DNA of 64,000 bases, taken from Catellatospora citrea. GTDB taxonomy: Bacteria > Actinomycetota > Actinomycetes > Mycobacteriales > Micromonosporaceae. Both the position numbers and the translations under genes were made by a program. Positions 7,644 to 15,563 of this stretch are shown here, in pieces; position 1 is the first letter of the stretch, and each line of letters starts with the position of its first letter. The DNA lies in assembly GCF_003610235.1 (NCBI RefSeq), contig NZ_RAPR01000001.1, forward strand, positions 1,116,001 through 1,180,000, written 5' to 3'. The notes under the pieces were generated by a model. That model did no database searches and was not told the origin of the DNA. It saw only the letters and a program-made list of their open reading frames with translations.

Positions 7644-8717
7644 TCACCAGGTCAGGCGGGCGTAGCCGTCGGCTCCGGCGCGGCCCGTTCCGCCCGCGGC
7701 GGAGGTGCCGCCCGCCTTGCCGCCGTCCGCGGCGAGGCTGCGGTAGTAGGCCCCGCGGCCGCCCGCGCCACCGCGACCGCCGTTGCCGCCCGCGCCACCG
7801 GCCCCACCGACGCCGTGCGCGACGCCCTCGGCCGCCGTGCCGCCCGCGCCGCCCAGGCCGACCACGGTCGCCCCCGCACCACCGGCCCCGCCGGTGCCGC
7901 TGCTCGCGCCGTCGACCCCGGAGCCGCCGGCCGCGCCGTCGCCGCCGCCCTTGCCCGCGTTGCCGGCCGCGCCGTCGGTGCCGGTGCACAGGGCCGCCGA
8001 GGAGACCGCCAGCGAGCCGCCCGCGCCGCCGTCCCCGGGCGCGCTGCTGCCGATGCCGCCGGGGCGGGTCGTGCCCGGACGGCTACCGGTGGCGTCCATG
8101 CCGCCGGGGCCGCCGTTGGAGAACTCGGCGCTGCCCTGGCCGCCCTCGCCGCCCGCGGCCAGGGTCAGCAGCAACGGGGTGTCGTTGAGCAGCACGCTGA
8201 CCTCGGTGGTCGCCCCGACCGCACCGTCCGCGCCCGCCTTGGAGATCTGGCCCGGGTTGCCGTTGCCGCCGGGCGCGCTGGGCGCGCCTCCGGTCGCCGC
8301 CGCCGCGCCGCGCCCCCCGCTGCCGCCGCGGCCGACCACGATGGACAGTTGCGTCGCGGGAAAGTCCGCGGGCAGCACACACTTGACGTACTGGCCCGCG
8401 CCGCCGGAGCCGCCGCCCGCGCCGCCGCCGCCGGAGCTGCCCCCGGCCCCGCCGCCACCGCCCCGGCCGAACAGCGACTTGCCGCCGCCACCGCCGCCGC
8501 CACCGGCTCCACCGCCGTTGCCGCCGCCACCGCCGCCGCCCGCGCCCCACAGCTCCAGCGTCACCTCGACACCGGCGGGCACGTCGAACGTGTACGTGCC
8601 CGCGGTGTCGTAGACCTGCTCACCGGCGAGGGCGGCGCTCCAGGAGGGCGCACCGCCCGCCGCCGTTCCCGCGAGCAGCGCCACGGACAGTGCGGCCACT
8701 CGATACGACTTTTTCAC
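7644..8717 (-). CDS. Secreted glycine-rich repetitive protein
   Basis: 357 residues from a GTG at 8717 (MKKSYRVAALSVALLAG). A signal peptide ends near residue 30. The mature protein starts with a conserved EQVYDTAGTYTFDVPAGVEVTLELWGAGGGG stretch in two parts (VTLELWGAGGG is the hallmark of glycine-rich extracellular domains), followed by about 290 residues dominated by GGxGG and GAGG repeats, and ends GRAGADGYARLTW. The C-terminal YARLTW strand closes the fold in this family. It probably forms a surface or matrix polymer-like structure; no enzyme motif is present. It resembles PE_PGRS proteins only in composition. Transcribed alone, with a terminator behind and an operator-like palindrome in front. 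Confidence 0.82.
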   Translation of the reverse strand: MKKSYRVAALSVALLAGTAAGGAPSWSAALAGEQVYDTAGTYTFDVPAGVEVTLELWGAGGGGGGGNGGGAGGGGGGGGKSLFGRGGGGGAGGSSGGGGAGGGSGGAGQYVKCVLPADFPATQLSIVVGRGGSGGRGAAAATGGAPSAPGGNGNPGQISKAGADGAVGATTEVSVLLNDTPLLLTLAAGGEGGQGSAEFSNGGPGGMDATGSRPGTTRPGGIGSSAPGDGGAGGSLAVSSAALCTGTDGAAGNAGKGGGDGAAGGSGVDGASSGTGGAGGAGATVVGLGGAGGTAAEGVAHGVGGAGGAGGNGGRGGAGGRGAYYRSLAADGGKAGGTSAAGGTGRAGADGYARLTW

Positions 8718-8733
8718 TACATGTCACCTTTCC

Positions 8734-8752
8734 TAGGATCGACCAGATCCTA
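8734..8752 (-). promoter_or_regulatory. Operator-like palindrome upstream of the glycine-rich gene
   Basis: TAGGATC-GACCA-GATCCTA, a perfect 7-base inverted repeat with a 5-base centre, lies 17-35 bases before the GTG start. A dimeric repressor or activator site overlapping the promoter fits, but the cognate regulator is unknown. Confidence 0.45.
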
Positions 8753-8829
8753 CGGAGGCGACCTCCTCGCACCGCCCTTCGCCACGCCCGTGACCTGCGA
8801 AAACACCTGCCGCGAGCGTGTCGGGTCGG

Positions 8830-9666
8830 CTACATCGTGACGGCCGTGCCGGTGACCGCGATGCCGCTGCCCGCGTCGGGGCCGATCTGGACGGTGAGCA
8901 GGCTGGGGCGGCCCATGTCGACGCCCTGGTGGACGGTGACCGTGGCGGGCGGCGTCACCAGACCCAGTTCGCGCAGGTAGCCGCCGAAGGCCGCGGCCGC
9001 CGCGCCGGTCGCCGGGTCCTCGACCACGCCACCCGGCGGGAACGGGTTGCGGGCGTGGAACACGTGCGCCGACTCCCGCCACACCAGGTCGACGGTGGTC
9101 CAGCCGCGCCGCGCCATGAGCGCCCCGAGCACGTCCATGTCGTAGTCCAGGTCGGACAGCCGCTGCCGGGTCGCGGCGGCGAGGACCGGGTGCCAGACTC
9201 CGGCGTACGCGAGCCGGGGCGGCAGCGCCGGATCCAGCTCGGCGGCGGACCAGCCCAGCGCGTCCAGCAGCGCGGCGAGATCGCCCTCGGCGAGCGGCGC
9301 GGTACGCGGTGCGACGCTGGTCAGCGTGGCCGTGGCGGTGCCGTCGGCGGCCCGGCGGGTGAGCACCTCGACGGTGCCCGCCTTCGTGTCGAAGGTCAGC
9401 GGGCCCGCGCCGTGCCGCTCGGCGTACGCCGCCGCGGCCGCGATGGTGGCGTGCCCGCAGAAGTCCACCTCGGCCAGCGGGCTGAAGTAGCGCACCTGGA
9501 ACCGGTCGCCGCCGCGCGGCATGAGGAACGCCGTCTCGGAGTAGCCGACGTCCGCGGCGACGGCCAGCATGGCCGCGTCGTCGAGCGCGCTCGCGTCGAG
9601 CACGACGCCGGCGGGGTTGCCGCCGGCCGGGTCGGCGCTGAACGCCGCGTATCGCAAGATCTCCAC
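8830..9666 (-). CDS. PhzF-family epimerase/isomerase
   Basis: 278 residues from the GTG at 9666 (VEILRYAAFSADPAGGNPAG), where homologues begin; an open extension to 9708 is not needed. The GGNPAGVV loop, VGYSETAFLM (the glutamate of SETAF is the family's proposed acid/base), RYFSPLAEVDFCGHATIAAA and the C-terminal repeat VEDPATGAAAAAFGGYL are all PhzF signatures of the diaminopimelate-epimerase-like fold. PhzF itself isomerises trans-2,3-dihydro-3-hydroxyanthranilate in phenazine synthesis, but most members have other or unknown substrates. There are no phenazine genes nearby, so only the fold and general isomerase role are claimed. Confidence 0.88.
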   Translation of the reverse strand: MEILRYAAFSADPAGGNPAGVVLDASALDDAAMLAVAADVGYSETAFLMPRGGDRFQVRYFSPLAEVDFCGHATIAAAAAYAERHGAGPLTFDTKAGTVEVLTRRAADGTATATLTSVAPRTAPLAEGDLAALLDALGWSAAELDPALPPRLAYAGVWHPVLAAATRQRLSDLDYDMDVLGALMARRGWTTVDLVWRESAHVFHARNPFPPGGVVEDPATGAAAAAFGGYLRELGLVTPPATVTVHQGVDMGRPSLLTVQIGPDAGSGIAVTGTAVTM

Positions 9667-9733
9667 AGGTCGACCGTACGCACCGGGGCGGTGCTCCCCC
9701 ACGGCCAATTCGCGGCCGGTGGCTCCGCCGGGC

Positions 9734-10243
9734 TCAGTCCCGGGGCGGCGAGGCGGCCAGCCGGGCGTATTTGATCATCAGTGGGCGCAGGCCGCGCTTC
9801 TCGTACACCCGCTGCGCGCCGACGTTGGCCGCCAGCGTGCCGATGTAGAGGTCACCGATGCCGAGGGCAGCGAGCCGGTCGTCGACGGCGTCGAGCAGCA
9901 GGGTGCCGACACCCCGGCCGCGGTGGCTCGCCGCCACGGACAGCGACTCCAGTTCGGCGATCCGGTCGCCGGACACCCAGGTGTCGTCCGGGCCCGCGAA
10001 CACGTGCACGAAGGCGTAGCCCACCAGCTCCGCGCCGTCCTCGGCCAGCAGCACGAACGACCCCGGCTCGGTGATCCACTGACGGTACAGGTCACGGCGC
10101 AGCTGCCAGGACCGCTCGTCCGGGTACATGGCCAGGTCCGGCGCGACCTCGCGGTGGTGGCGGTGCATCGCCAGCCACAGCGGCTCCAGCCCGTCGACGG
10201 CCTCCGCGCCGGCCAGGCGGATCGTCACCCCGTTGTCCTCCAT
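9734..10243 (-). CDS. GNAT-family N-acetyltransferase
   Basis: 169 residues from ATG 10243. A GTG five codons later (VTIRLAGAEAVDG) has GGAGG eight bases upstream and may be the true start. The acetyl-CoA site is visible as LSVAASHRGRGVGTLLLDAV (motif A, R/Q-x-x-G-x-G/A) and the C-terminal beta-strand pattern IGTLAANVGAQRVYEKRGLRP places the usual asparagine and tyrosine near the thiol of CoA. It should transfer an acetyl group to a small-molecule or protein amine; the acceptor cannot be inferred. Downstream of an unknown membrane protein in the same direction. Confidence 0.85.
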   Translation of the reverse strand: MEDNGVTIRLAGAEAVDGLEPLWLAMHRHHREVAPDLAMYPDERSWQLRRDLYRQWITEPGSFVLLAEDGAELVGYAFVHVFAGPDDTWVSGDRIAELESLSVAASHRGRGVGTLLLDAVDDRLAALGIGDLYIGTLAANVGAQRVYEKRGLRPLMIKYARLAASPPRD

Positions 10244-10288
10244 GAACGACAACGCTACCGAAGGCGCGGTCCGCCTCGGCGGCTTCGC

Positions 10289-10813
10289 TCAGGACCGGCC
10301 GGTCAGGGCGCAGTTCTTGGCGGCCAGGCCCTCCTGCCACTCGACGTCCGGGCCGTGCGGCTCCGGCAGGTCGTCGCGGCGCTGCTGGCGGGGCTGATCG
10401 AGATACACGGTGGACTCGCCGCGCCAGGTCACGGCCCGCACGGGCACCGGCCAGCCGCCGGTCGGCACCCGCGCGCAGTCGGTGACTTGGTACACCAGGG
10501 TGACCCGCACGGATTCGCCCGGCAGGAGCAACACCGGCACGCCGCCGACGCGCCGCAGTTCGAAACCCGGCCCGCTGCGGCCGACCTCGATGACGGTCAC
10601 GTCGGTGAAGCCGTCGTTGTGCAGGGTGAACGTGATGCTCGGCGGGTCCCAGCCGTAGCCGTCGCCCTTCGCCCCGTTCTGCACCAGGTCGGGCGCGCCC
10701 AACCGCCAGACACCCCACGCCGCGACCAGGATCAGCGCCACCACCAGCAGCACCGTCGGCCGCACCCGCCCCGACGAGGGCGTGGCGGCCACCGTCACCT
10801 CGTCGTCCGACAT
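10289..10813 (-). CDS. Membrane-anchored protein of unknown function
   Basis: 174 residues from ATG 10813 (MSDDEVTVAATP). One transmembrane helix (VRPTVLLVVALILVAAWGVW, about residues 15-36) leaves about 135 residues outside the cell. That part looks like an immunoglobulin-type beta domain: alternating hydrophobics in SITFTLHNDGFTDVTVIEVG and VLLLPGESVRVTLVYQVTDC. Two cysteines (TDCARV, KNCALT) could pair. No enzyme motif is seen and I do not recognise a named family. It precedes the acetyltransferase gene by 46 bases on the same strand and may share its transcript. Confidence 0.7.
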   Translation of the reverse strand: MSDDEVTVAATPSSGRVRPTVLLVVALILVAAWGVWRLGAPDLVQNGAKGDGYGWDPPSITFTLHNDGFTDVTVIEVGRSGPGFELRRVGGVPVLLLPGESVRVTLVYQVTDCARVPTGGWPVPVRAVTWRGESTVYLDQPRQQRRDDLPEPHGPDVEWQEGLAAKNCALTGRS

Positions 10814-10903
10814 CGGCCCACGATAACCTCCGCCATCCACCGCCGTCGTTTCCCATGTCGACCGATAGGACACCTGGCCGTGTCCGGATCCGGTCGCGCG
10901 CGA

Positions 10904-11608
10904 TCACCGCTGAGCGACGACGATGTCCGGGTCATCCGTGCCGACGACGATGAACCCCGCGGCGGCCAGCTCGGCGTCGAATCCGGACTCCGTGGCGAGG
11001 TGGCCGTCGAAGACCTCGGTCTCCGCGCGTACCAGCGCGCCGTCGCGGCTGACCCGGTAGTCGAACTGCCACCGGACCCGGTCCGCGCCGACCGGCGTGG
11101 TGGTCACCTCACCGCTGTAGCGGTCACCGCCGAGCTGCCACGACGGCAGGTCGCGTCGGCCCGCGACGGCCCGGCTCGGCGGGCGCTGCACCACCAGCCG
11201 GCCCCCGCGCACCAGCGCCGTCGCGAGCGCGCGCAGCGCCGCGGCCCGGTCGGACAGGTCGAGCCCCGCCATGGTGTTCAGGCACCAGGCGAAGTCGGCC
11301 ACGCCGACCAGGCCCAGGTCCTGGACTTTGCGGGCGTACACGCGGATCCGGGGCAGCACCTCGGTCTGCCCGGCGAGGCGGCTCAGCAGCACGGCCCGCA
11401 TGCTCGCGGCGGGCTCCACCGCGTGCACCGTCACCGCGCAGCGGCGGGCCAGCAGATTCGTGGCCAACCCGGTGCCCGCCCCCACGTCCAGCACGCCCAC
11501 CTCGGGGCGGCCCAGCCACCGGTCCAGCAGCCGCCCGGTGACCGCGAGATGTTCAGTGGCCTGCAACAGGTCATAGAACTCCGCGGTGACGGCGTACGCC
11601 TGGCCCAT
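10904..11608 (-). CDS. Class I SAM-dependent methyltransferase
   Basis: 234 residues from ATG 11608. Motif I VGVLDVGAGTGLATNLLA (residues about 37-54) binds S-adenosylmethionine; the acidic end of strand 2 is VHAVEPAASM, and the motif IV region is DFAWCLNTMAGLDLS. A later RYSGEVTTTPVGADRVRWQFDYRV stretch is typical of small methyltransferases whose substrate pocket lies C-terminally. Substrate unknown. It is divergent from a small membrane protein at 11705. N-terminal QAYAVTAEFYDLLQ matches the AEFYD opening of many actinobacterial methyltransferases, which supports the start. Confidence 0.88.
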   Translation of the reverse strand: MGQAYAVTAEFYDLLQATEHLAVTGRLLDRWLGRPEVGVLDVGAGTGLATNLLARRCAVTVHAVEPAASMRAVLLSRLAGQTEVLPRIRVYARKVQDLGLVGVADFAWCLNTMAGLDLSDRAAALRALATALVRGGRLVVQRPPSRAVAGRRDLPSWQLGGDRYSGEVTTTPVGADRVRWQFDYRVSRDGALVRAETEVFDGHLATESGFDAELAAAGFIVVGTDDPDIVVAQR

Positions 11609-11704
11609 CAACCGATCATGTCAAACCACGCCGTCCGCCCGGTGCGGAACGGGCCGCCGCCGACGCGGGCATCGAAGGTTGCGGACGACTCCTACGGTGC
11701 TGCC

Positions 11705-12142
11705 ATGCTCTGGACACTACGGGTGACCGCCGCCGTGAACGCCGCATGCGTGCTGCTGACCGCCGCCACGTTCCTGCCCACGACGTCGATCGACTTCGAG
11801 ACCGTCGTGTCGCTGGCCGGACCGCTGGGAGTCATCTTCCTGGCGGTCGCGATCGGCGGGACGATGTTCCAGCACGGGATGCCCGACGGCAGGATGTTCA
11901 CCAGGCTGACCGGCCCGGCTCGGGCGGCGGCCGCGGTCCTGCTCGCAGCGGAGGCCGGGGTCGCGCTGCACGCCCAGTTCGTGGCCACGGGCGGCAACGA
12001 ACTGGGCGTTGCAGGGGCCGTGGACCCCGTCACCACGTACACCCGCGGGGTGCTCGCCCTCAGCAGCTTCCTGCTGACGGTCGCCGTCCTGGTCATCGCG
12101 GCCGGGCGGCGGGCCGCGGCGGCGAAGTCCGCCGCGGCCTGA
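11705..12142 (+). CDS. Small integral membrane protein, unknown function
   Basis: 145 residues from ATG 11705, with no strong ribosome site. Four hydrophobic helices are visible: LRVTAAVNAACVLLTAATFL, VVSLAGPLGVIFLAVAIGG, ARAAAAVLLAAEAGVALHA and GVLALSSFLLTVAVLVIAAG. There are short loops, one with HGMPDGRMF. It is convergent with the thioredoxin gene, whose stop is six bases away. No family recognised; the topology resembles small DoxX-like or DUF membrane proteins, but no motif supports naming one. Confidence 0.65.
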   Translation: MLWTLRVTAAVNAACVLLTAATFLPTTSIDFETVVSLAGPLGVIFLAVAIGGTMFQHGMPDGRMFTRLTGPARAAAAVLLAAEAGVALHAQFVATGGNELGVAGAVDPVTTYTRGVLALSSFLLTVAVLVIAAGRRAAAAKSAAA

Positions 12143-12148
12143 GCCGGC

Positions 12149-12490
12149 TCAGCCCGCGATGCCGGTCTCCAGGAACTGGCGCAGGGCCATCTTCGGGCGG
12201 TTGCCGACCGCGCTGGCGACGACCTCACCGCCGCGGAACACGATCAGCGTCGGCATCGACATCACCTTGTACGCCCGCGCCGTCTCCGGGTTCGCGTCGG
12301 CGTCGAGCTTCGCGATGACCAACCGGTCGCCGAACTCCTCGGACAGCTCGTTCAGCGAGCGCTCCAGCACCTTGCAGGGCGCGCACCACTCCGCCCAGAA
12401 GTCGACCACCACGGGCCGCTCCGACTTGAGCACGACGTCGACGAACGTGGCGTCGGTGACCTCGACTAGGGGGCCGTTCTTCTCAGGCAT
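12149..12490 (-). CDS. trxA: Thioredoxin (WCAPC active site)
   Basis: 113 residues from ATG 12490. The fold is complete: VVVDFWAEWCAPCKVLERSL carries the redox pair in a WCAPC variant of the common WCGPC, then AKLDADANPETARAYKVMSMPTLIVF with the cis-proline, and the C-terminal GNRPKMALRQFL helix. It reduces protein disulfides in the cytoplasm. The start codon lies inside the 3' end of the upstream merR gene (25-base overlap in another frame), so the two are translationally coupled. A MerR regulator directly in front suggests induction by thiol or oxidative stress. Confidence 0.93.
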   Translation of the reverse strand: MPEKNGPLVEVTDATFVDVVLKSERPVVVDFWAEWCAPCKVLERSLNELSEEFGDRLVIAKLDADANPETARAYKVMSMPTLIVFRGGEVVASAVGNRPKMALRQFLETGIAG

Positions 12491-12852
12491 GTTCTCTCCC
12501 GGTGGGCGATGGCTTCGGTGAGCTGGTGGTGGAGCTGTTCGCGGACGGCGTCGAGCCGGTCGCGGCAGGCGTCGACCTCGGCGAGCTTGCGCCGCAGCAC
12601 GGCGACCGAGTCGGGACACACGTCGCCGGTGGCGTGCCCGGCCCGCAGGCACGCCACGAACGGACGGATGTCGTCGAGGTCGAACCCGACCGCGAGCAGG
12701 GACCGGATCTCGTGCACGACCCGCAGTTCGGCCTCGTCGAACGCACGGTATCCGTTGGTCGCGCGCCGCGACCGGATCAGTCCGTGCTGCTCGTAGTACC
12801 GCAGCGTGCGGGTGCTGGTGCCGGCGCGTTGCGCCAGCTCGCCGATGCGCAT
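12466..12852 (-). CDS. MerR-family regulator, thioredoxin-linked
   Basis: 128 residues from ATG 12852, preceded by a strong GGAGGAGGA. N-terminal winged helix: MRIGELAQRAGTSTRTLRYYEQHGLI then RATNGYRAFDEAELRVV, the MerR signature. A dimerisation coiled coil follows (RRKLAEVDACRDRLDAVREQL). Cysteines at CLRAGHATGDVC (11 apart) and in VDACRD and RTCLRR could sense thiol oxidation or metal, but the SoxR iron-sulfur cluster motif is absent. It overlaps thioredoxin by 25 bases and is probably autoregulated through the palindrome at 12876. A role as a redox-responsive activator of its own operon is inferred. Confidence 0.88.
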   Translation of the reverse strand: MRIGELAQRAGTSTRTLRYYEQHGLIRSRRATNGYRAFDEAELRVVHEIRSLLAVGFDLDDIRPFVACLRAGHATGDVCPDSVAVLRRKLAEVDACRDRLDAVREQLHHQLTEAIAHRERTCLRRTAP

Positions 12853-12875
12853 CCGAGTCCTCCTCCCTGTCCCCC

Positions 12876-12904
12876 GCAACGCTAAACGTTGCCGCCGGTG
12901 TCAA
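12876..12904 (-). promoter_or_regulatory. Promoter and palindrome of the merR-trxA operon
   Basis: Minus strand: -35 TTGACA (12904-12899), then the perfect palindrome GCAACG-TTTAG-CGTTGC (12892-12876). The dyad sits where the spacer and -10 should be, as expected for MerR autoregulation; the -10 itself is poor, which fits an activator-dependent promoter. Confidence 0.5.
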
Positions 12905-12941
12905 GGCAAGCGTGGCCCCGGTCACGCCCCGGCTCACCATA

Positions 12942-13000
12942 GACGTTGGCCTATCTGATCGAGTAGTCGAAGATCGAACTCGATCAGATAGGCCAACGTC
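12942..13000. repeat. Perfect 22-base inverted repeat, 15-base loop
   Basis: Arms 12942-12963 and 12979-13000 (GACGTTGGCCTATCTGATCG plus AG). It lies between the end of the FtsX-type gene and the promoter of merR, so it could terminate the former, but there is no T-tract and the GATC-rich arms resemble other long hairpins in this window. Confidence 0.75.
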
Positions 13001-13037
13001 GATCAGAATCGGGGCCGGAAGGTCCCCGCGGGCGCGG

Positions 13038-15563
13038 TCACTCGGTGGCGATCGCCGCCAGGATGTCGGCGCGGGCGGCACGGCGGGCCGGCCACAGCGC
13101 GGCCAGCACCCCGACCAGGCCCATCCCGGCCAGCGCCACCACCGCCGTCAGCCACGGCACCGACATGCCGAACACCGGGTTGGCCAGGATGACGTACTGC
13201 ATCACCCCACCCAGCAGCACACCCACCCCGATCCCGAGCACGCCGCCGTACAGCGAGATCACCACGCTCTCCCGGCGCACCGTGCGGCGCACCAGCGCCC
13301 GCGACGCGCCCAGCGCCCGGAACACGCCCAGCTCGCGGGTCCGTTCCAGCACCGACAGCGCCAGCGTGTTGACCACCCCGAACACCGCGATCACCACGGC
13401 CGCGCCGAGCAGCACGTAGACCAGACCCAACACCAGCTGGTACGGCTCCAACAGATCGTCGAGCAGCTCCTCCCGATCCTGCACCAGCACGTCGGGCCGG
13501 GACGCGAACGCCTTCTCCAGCGCGCCGCGCAGGGCCGCGGCGTCCGCGCCGACGGCATACATGGAGTCGCCCTGCCGATACACGCCCGCGGGCACGAGCG
13601 CGTCGTCGATCAGCTGCCCGCGCAGCAGGTCGCTGCCCTCGTGCACGCCGGCGACGGTCGCCGGCACCTCGACCGGCGCGGCCTGCCCCGCCTCCCCGAT
13701 GACCGGGAACCGGAGCCGGACCTGGTCCCCGGCCTTCACGCCCAGCTCCGTGGCGACCCGCTCGGCCAGCAGCACTCCGCGGCGCAGGTCGGAGCCGCCC
13801 GCGAGTATCCGGGGGCGGATCGCCGAGCCGACGGCGGCCGGGTCGAGGCTGGTGAAATCGGTGTCGTACGACGCCCCCCGCGCCGAGATCACCTCCACGC
13901 CGCCGGAACGCGGCGCGGCCAGCGCGGTCACCCCGGGCACCCCGGTCGCGGCGGCGCGGGCCGTGTCGTCGAGGTAGCCGAACGCCGCTGCCCGCAGCAC
14001 CACCGCGTTCTCGGGCACCGTCGAGCGCACCTGCTCGGTGATGTCGGCGCTGAGCGTCTGCCCCACCGTCGCGAACGCGCACACCAGCGACAGGCCGATC
14101 ATCAACGCGGACGACGTGGCCGCGGTGCGGCGCGGGTCGCGTACCGCGTTGCGCAGCGCGATGCGGGTGACCGGCCGCGGCGAGCGCAGCAGCCGGGTCA
14201 GCGGGCCGAGCACCGCCGACACCAGGATCGGCGCGGTGAGCAGCACCCCGACCCAGGCCAGCACCGCCCCGGCCATGGCCAGCATGCGCTTGGGCTCGGT
14301 CAGGTCCTCGGGCGAGGTCACCGCGACCATGGCCGCCCCGGCGGCGACGGCCAGCAGGCCGAGCACGCTGCGCAGCACCAGCGAGCGCCGTGGCACGGCC
14401 GCGTCGGTGCGCAGCGCCGCCATCGGCGACACCCGCGCCGCCCGGCGAGCCGACCCGTACGCCGCGACCATCGTCACCACCACGCCGACCGCGTACCCGA
14501 GCAGCACCGCCCACGGCGACACGACGTAGGCGACGTCGCCGACGACCGGTAACAGCCGCATCGCCAGCAGGCCCAGCCCCACGCCGAACGCGACGCCGAC
14601 CGTCGAGCCGACCAGGCCCAGCACGACAGCCTCGGTCAGCACGGCCCGGCGCACCTGCCGCCGTCGCGCCCCGACGGCCCGCAGCAGCGCGAACTGCCGG
14701 GTGCGCTGGGTCACCAGCATGGTGAAGGTGTTCGCGATGACGAACACTCCCGCCATCAGCGCCACCGCCGCGAACGCCAGCAGCGCCTTGCGGATCACGT
14801 CGCCGTCGGCGGCCGCGTCCTTGGCCCGCTGCTCGCGCAGCTCGCTGCCCGAGTCGAGCCAGTAGCCCGCGCCGAGTTCCTTCTCGGCGGCCGCGACGAT
14901 CGCCTGCTCGTCGGCCCCGGACAGCTCGACCTGTGCGAAGCCGGGCTCCGCGGTCGGCGCGGCGTCGGGGTCGCGCAGCAGCCGGGTCGCGGTGTCCGCG
15001 TCGTACGCCACAGCCGGGTCGAACGACCAGCCGGCCCCCCGGTAGCTGAACACGCCGACGACGGTGGCGGTGTCGGACCGGTCGCCGCCGAGCAGCACCC
15101 GCGCGGAGTCGCCGACCGACAGCCCGGCCTCGGCTGCGGCCTGCTGCTCCAGCGCGACCTCCCCGGCGCGCTGCGGTCCGCGGCCGTCGATGAGCGCGAA
15201 CCGCTGGGAGTCGTCCCAGTCGGTGCCCGCGGTCTTCGCCCAGGACGTGGTCCCGATCTTGCCGCTGTCACCGACCAGGGCCGCGTAGCCGGCGCGTACC
15301 CCCTCGGCCCGGGTGACCCCGGGCAGCTGGGCGAGCCGGCCGAGGACGTCGGCGGAGATCTCCGCGTCCGTCGGGCCGGTCGGCTTGGCCCGTACGAGCG
15401 CCGTCAGGTCGGTGCGGGACGAGCCGCTGCTGACCGTGGCCGCGGCGGAGTCCGACACCACCCAGGTGGCGACCACGAAGGCCACCCCGAGCACGATCGC
15501 GGCCAGGGTCATCGCGACCCGGCCCAGGTGTGCGCGCAGGTCGCGCAGCATCGCCCGCAGCAT
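13038..15563 (-). CDS. ABC transporter permease with two FtsX/MacB-type domains
   Basis: 841 residues. A first helix (VAMTLAAIVLGVAFVVATWVVSDS) is followed by a long extracellular domain with a MacB-core-like pattern, then three helices around residues 265-380 including FVIANTFTMLVTQRTRQFALLRAVGARRRQV, the FtsX signature. The arrangement repeats: a second set with RIALRNAVRDPRRTAATSSALMIG, an extracellular domain and a final FtsX block VNTLALSVLERTRELGVFRALGASRALVRR. Such duplicated permeases pair with one MacB/LolD-type ATPase and move lipids, peptides or antibiotics, or transmit mechanical signals. The ATPase gene precedes it, sharing one base (stop TGA and start ATG). Confidence 0.92.
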   Translation of the reverse strand: MLRAMLRDLRAHLGRVAMTLAAIVLGVAFVVATWVVSDSAAATVSSGSSRTDLTALVRAKPTGPTDAEISADVLGRLAQLPGVTRAEGVRAGYAALVGDSGKIGTTSWAKTAGTDWDDSQRFALIDGRGPQRAGEVALEQQAAAEAGLSVGDSARVLLGGDRSDTATVVGVFSYRGAGWSFDPAVAYDADTATRLLRDPDAAPTAEPGFAQVELSGADEQAIVAAAEKELGAGYWLDSGSELREQRAKDAAADGDVIRKALLAFAAVALMAGVFVIANTFTMLVTQRTRQFALLRAVGARRRQVRRAVLTEAVVLGLVGSTVGVAFGVGLGLLAMRLLPVVGDVAYVVSPWAVLLGYAVGVVVTMVAAYGSARRAARVSPMAALRTDAAVPRRSLVLRSVLGLLAVAAGAAMVAVTSPEDLTEPKRMLAMAGAVLAWVGVLLTAPILVSAVLGPLTRLLRSPRPVTRIALRNAVRDPRRTAATSSALMIGLSLVCAFATVGQTLSADITEQVRSTVPENAVVLRAAAFGYLDDTARAAATGVPGVTALAAPRSGGVEVISARGASYDTDFTSLDPAAVGSAIRPRILAGGSDLRRGVLLAERVATELGVKAGDQVRLRFPVIGEAGQAAPVEVPATVAGVHEGSDLLRGQLIDDALVPAGVYRQGDSMYAVGADAAALRGALEKAFASRPDVLVQDREELLDDLLEPYQLVLGLVYVLLGAAVVIAVFGVVNTLALSVLERTRELGVFRALGASRALVRRTVRRESVVISLYGGVLGIGVGVLLGGVMQYVILANPVFGMSVPWLTAVVALAGMGLVGVLAALWPARRAARADILAAIATE

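Noticed and set aside
8083..8550. Alternative minus-strand frames inside the glycine-rich gene
   Set aside because: GGC-repeat DNA keeps all frames open; only the frame with a signal peptide and WGAGGGG start is convincing.
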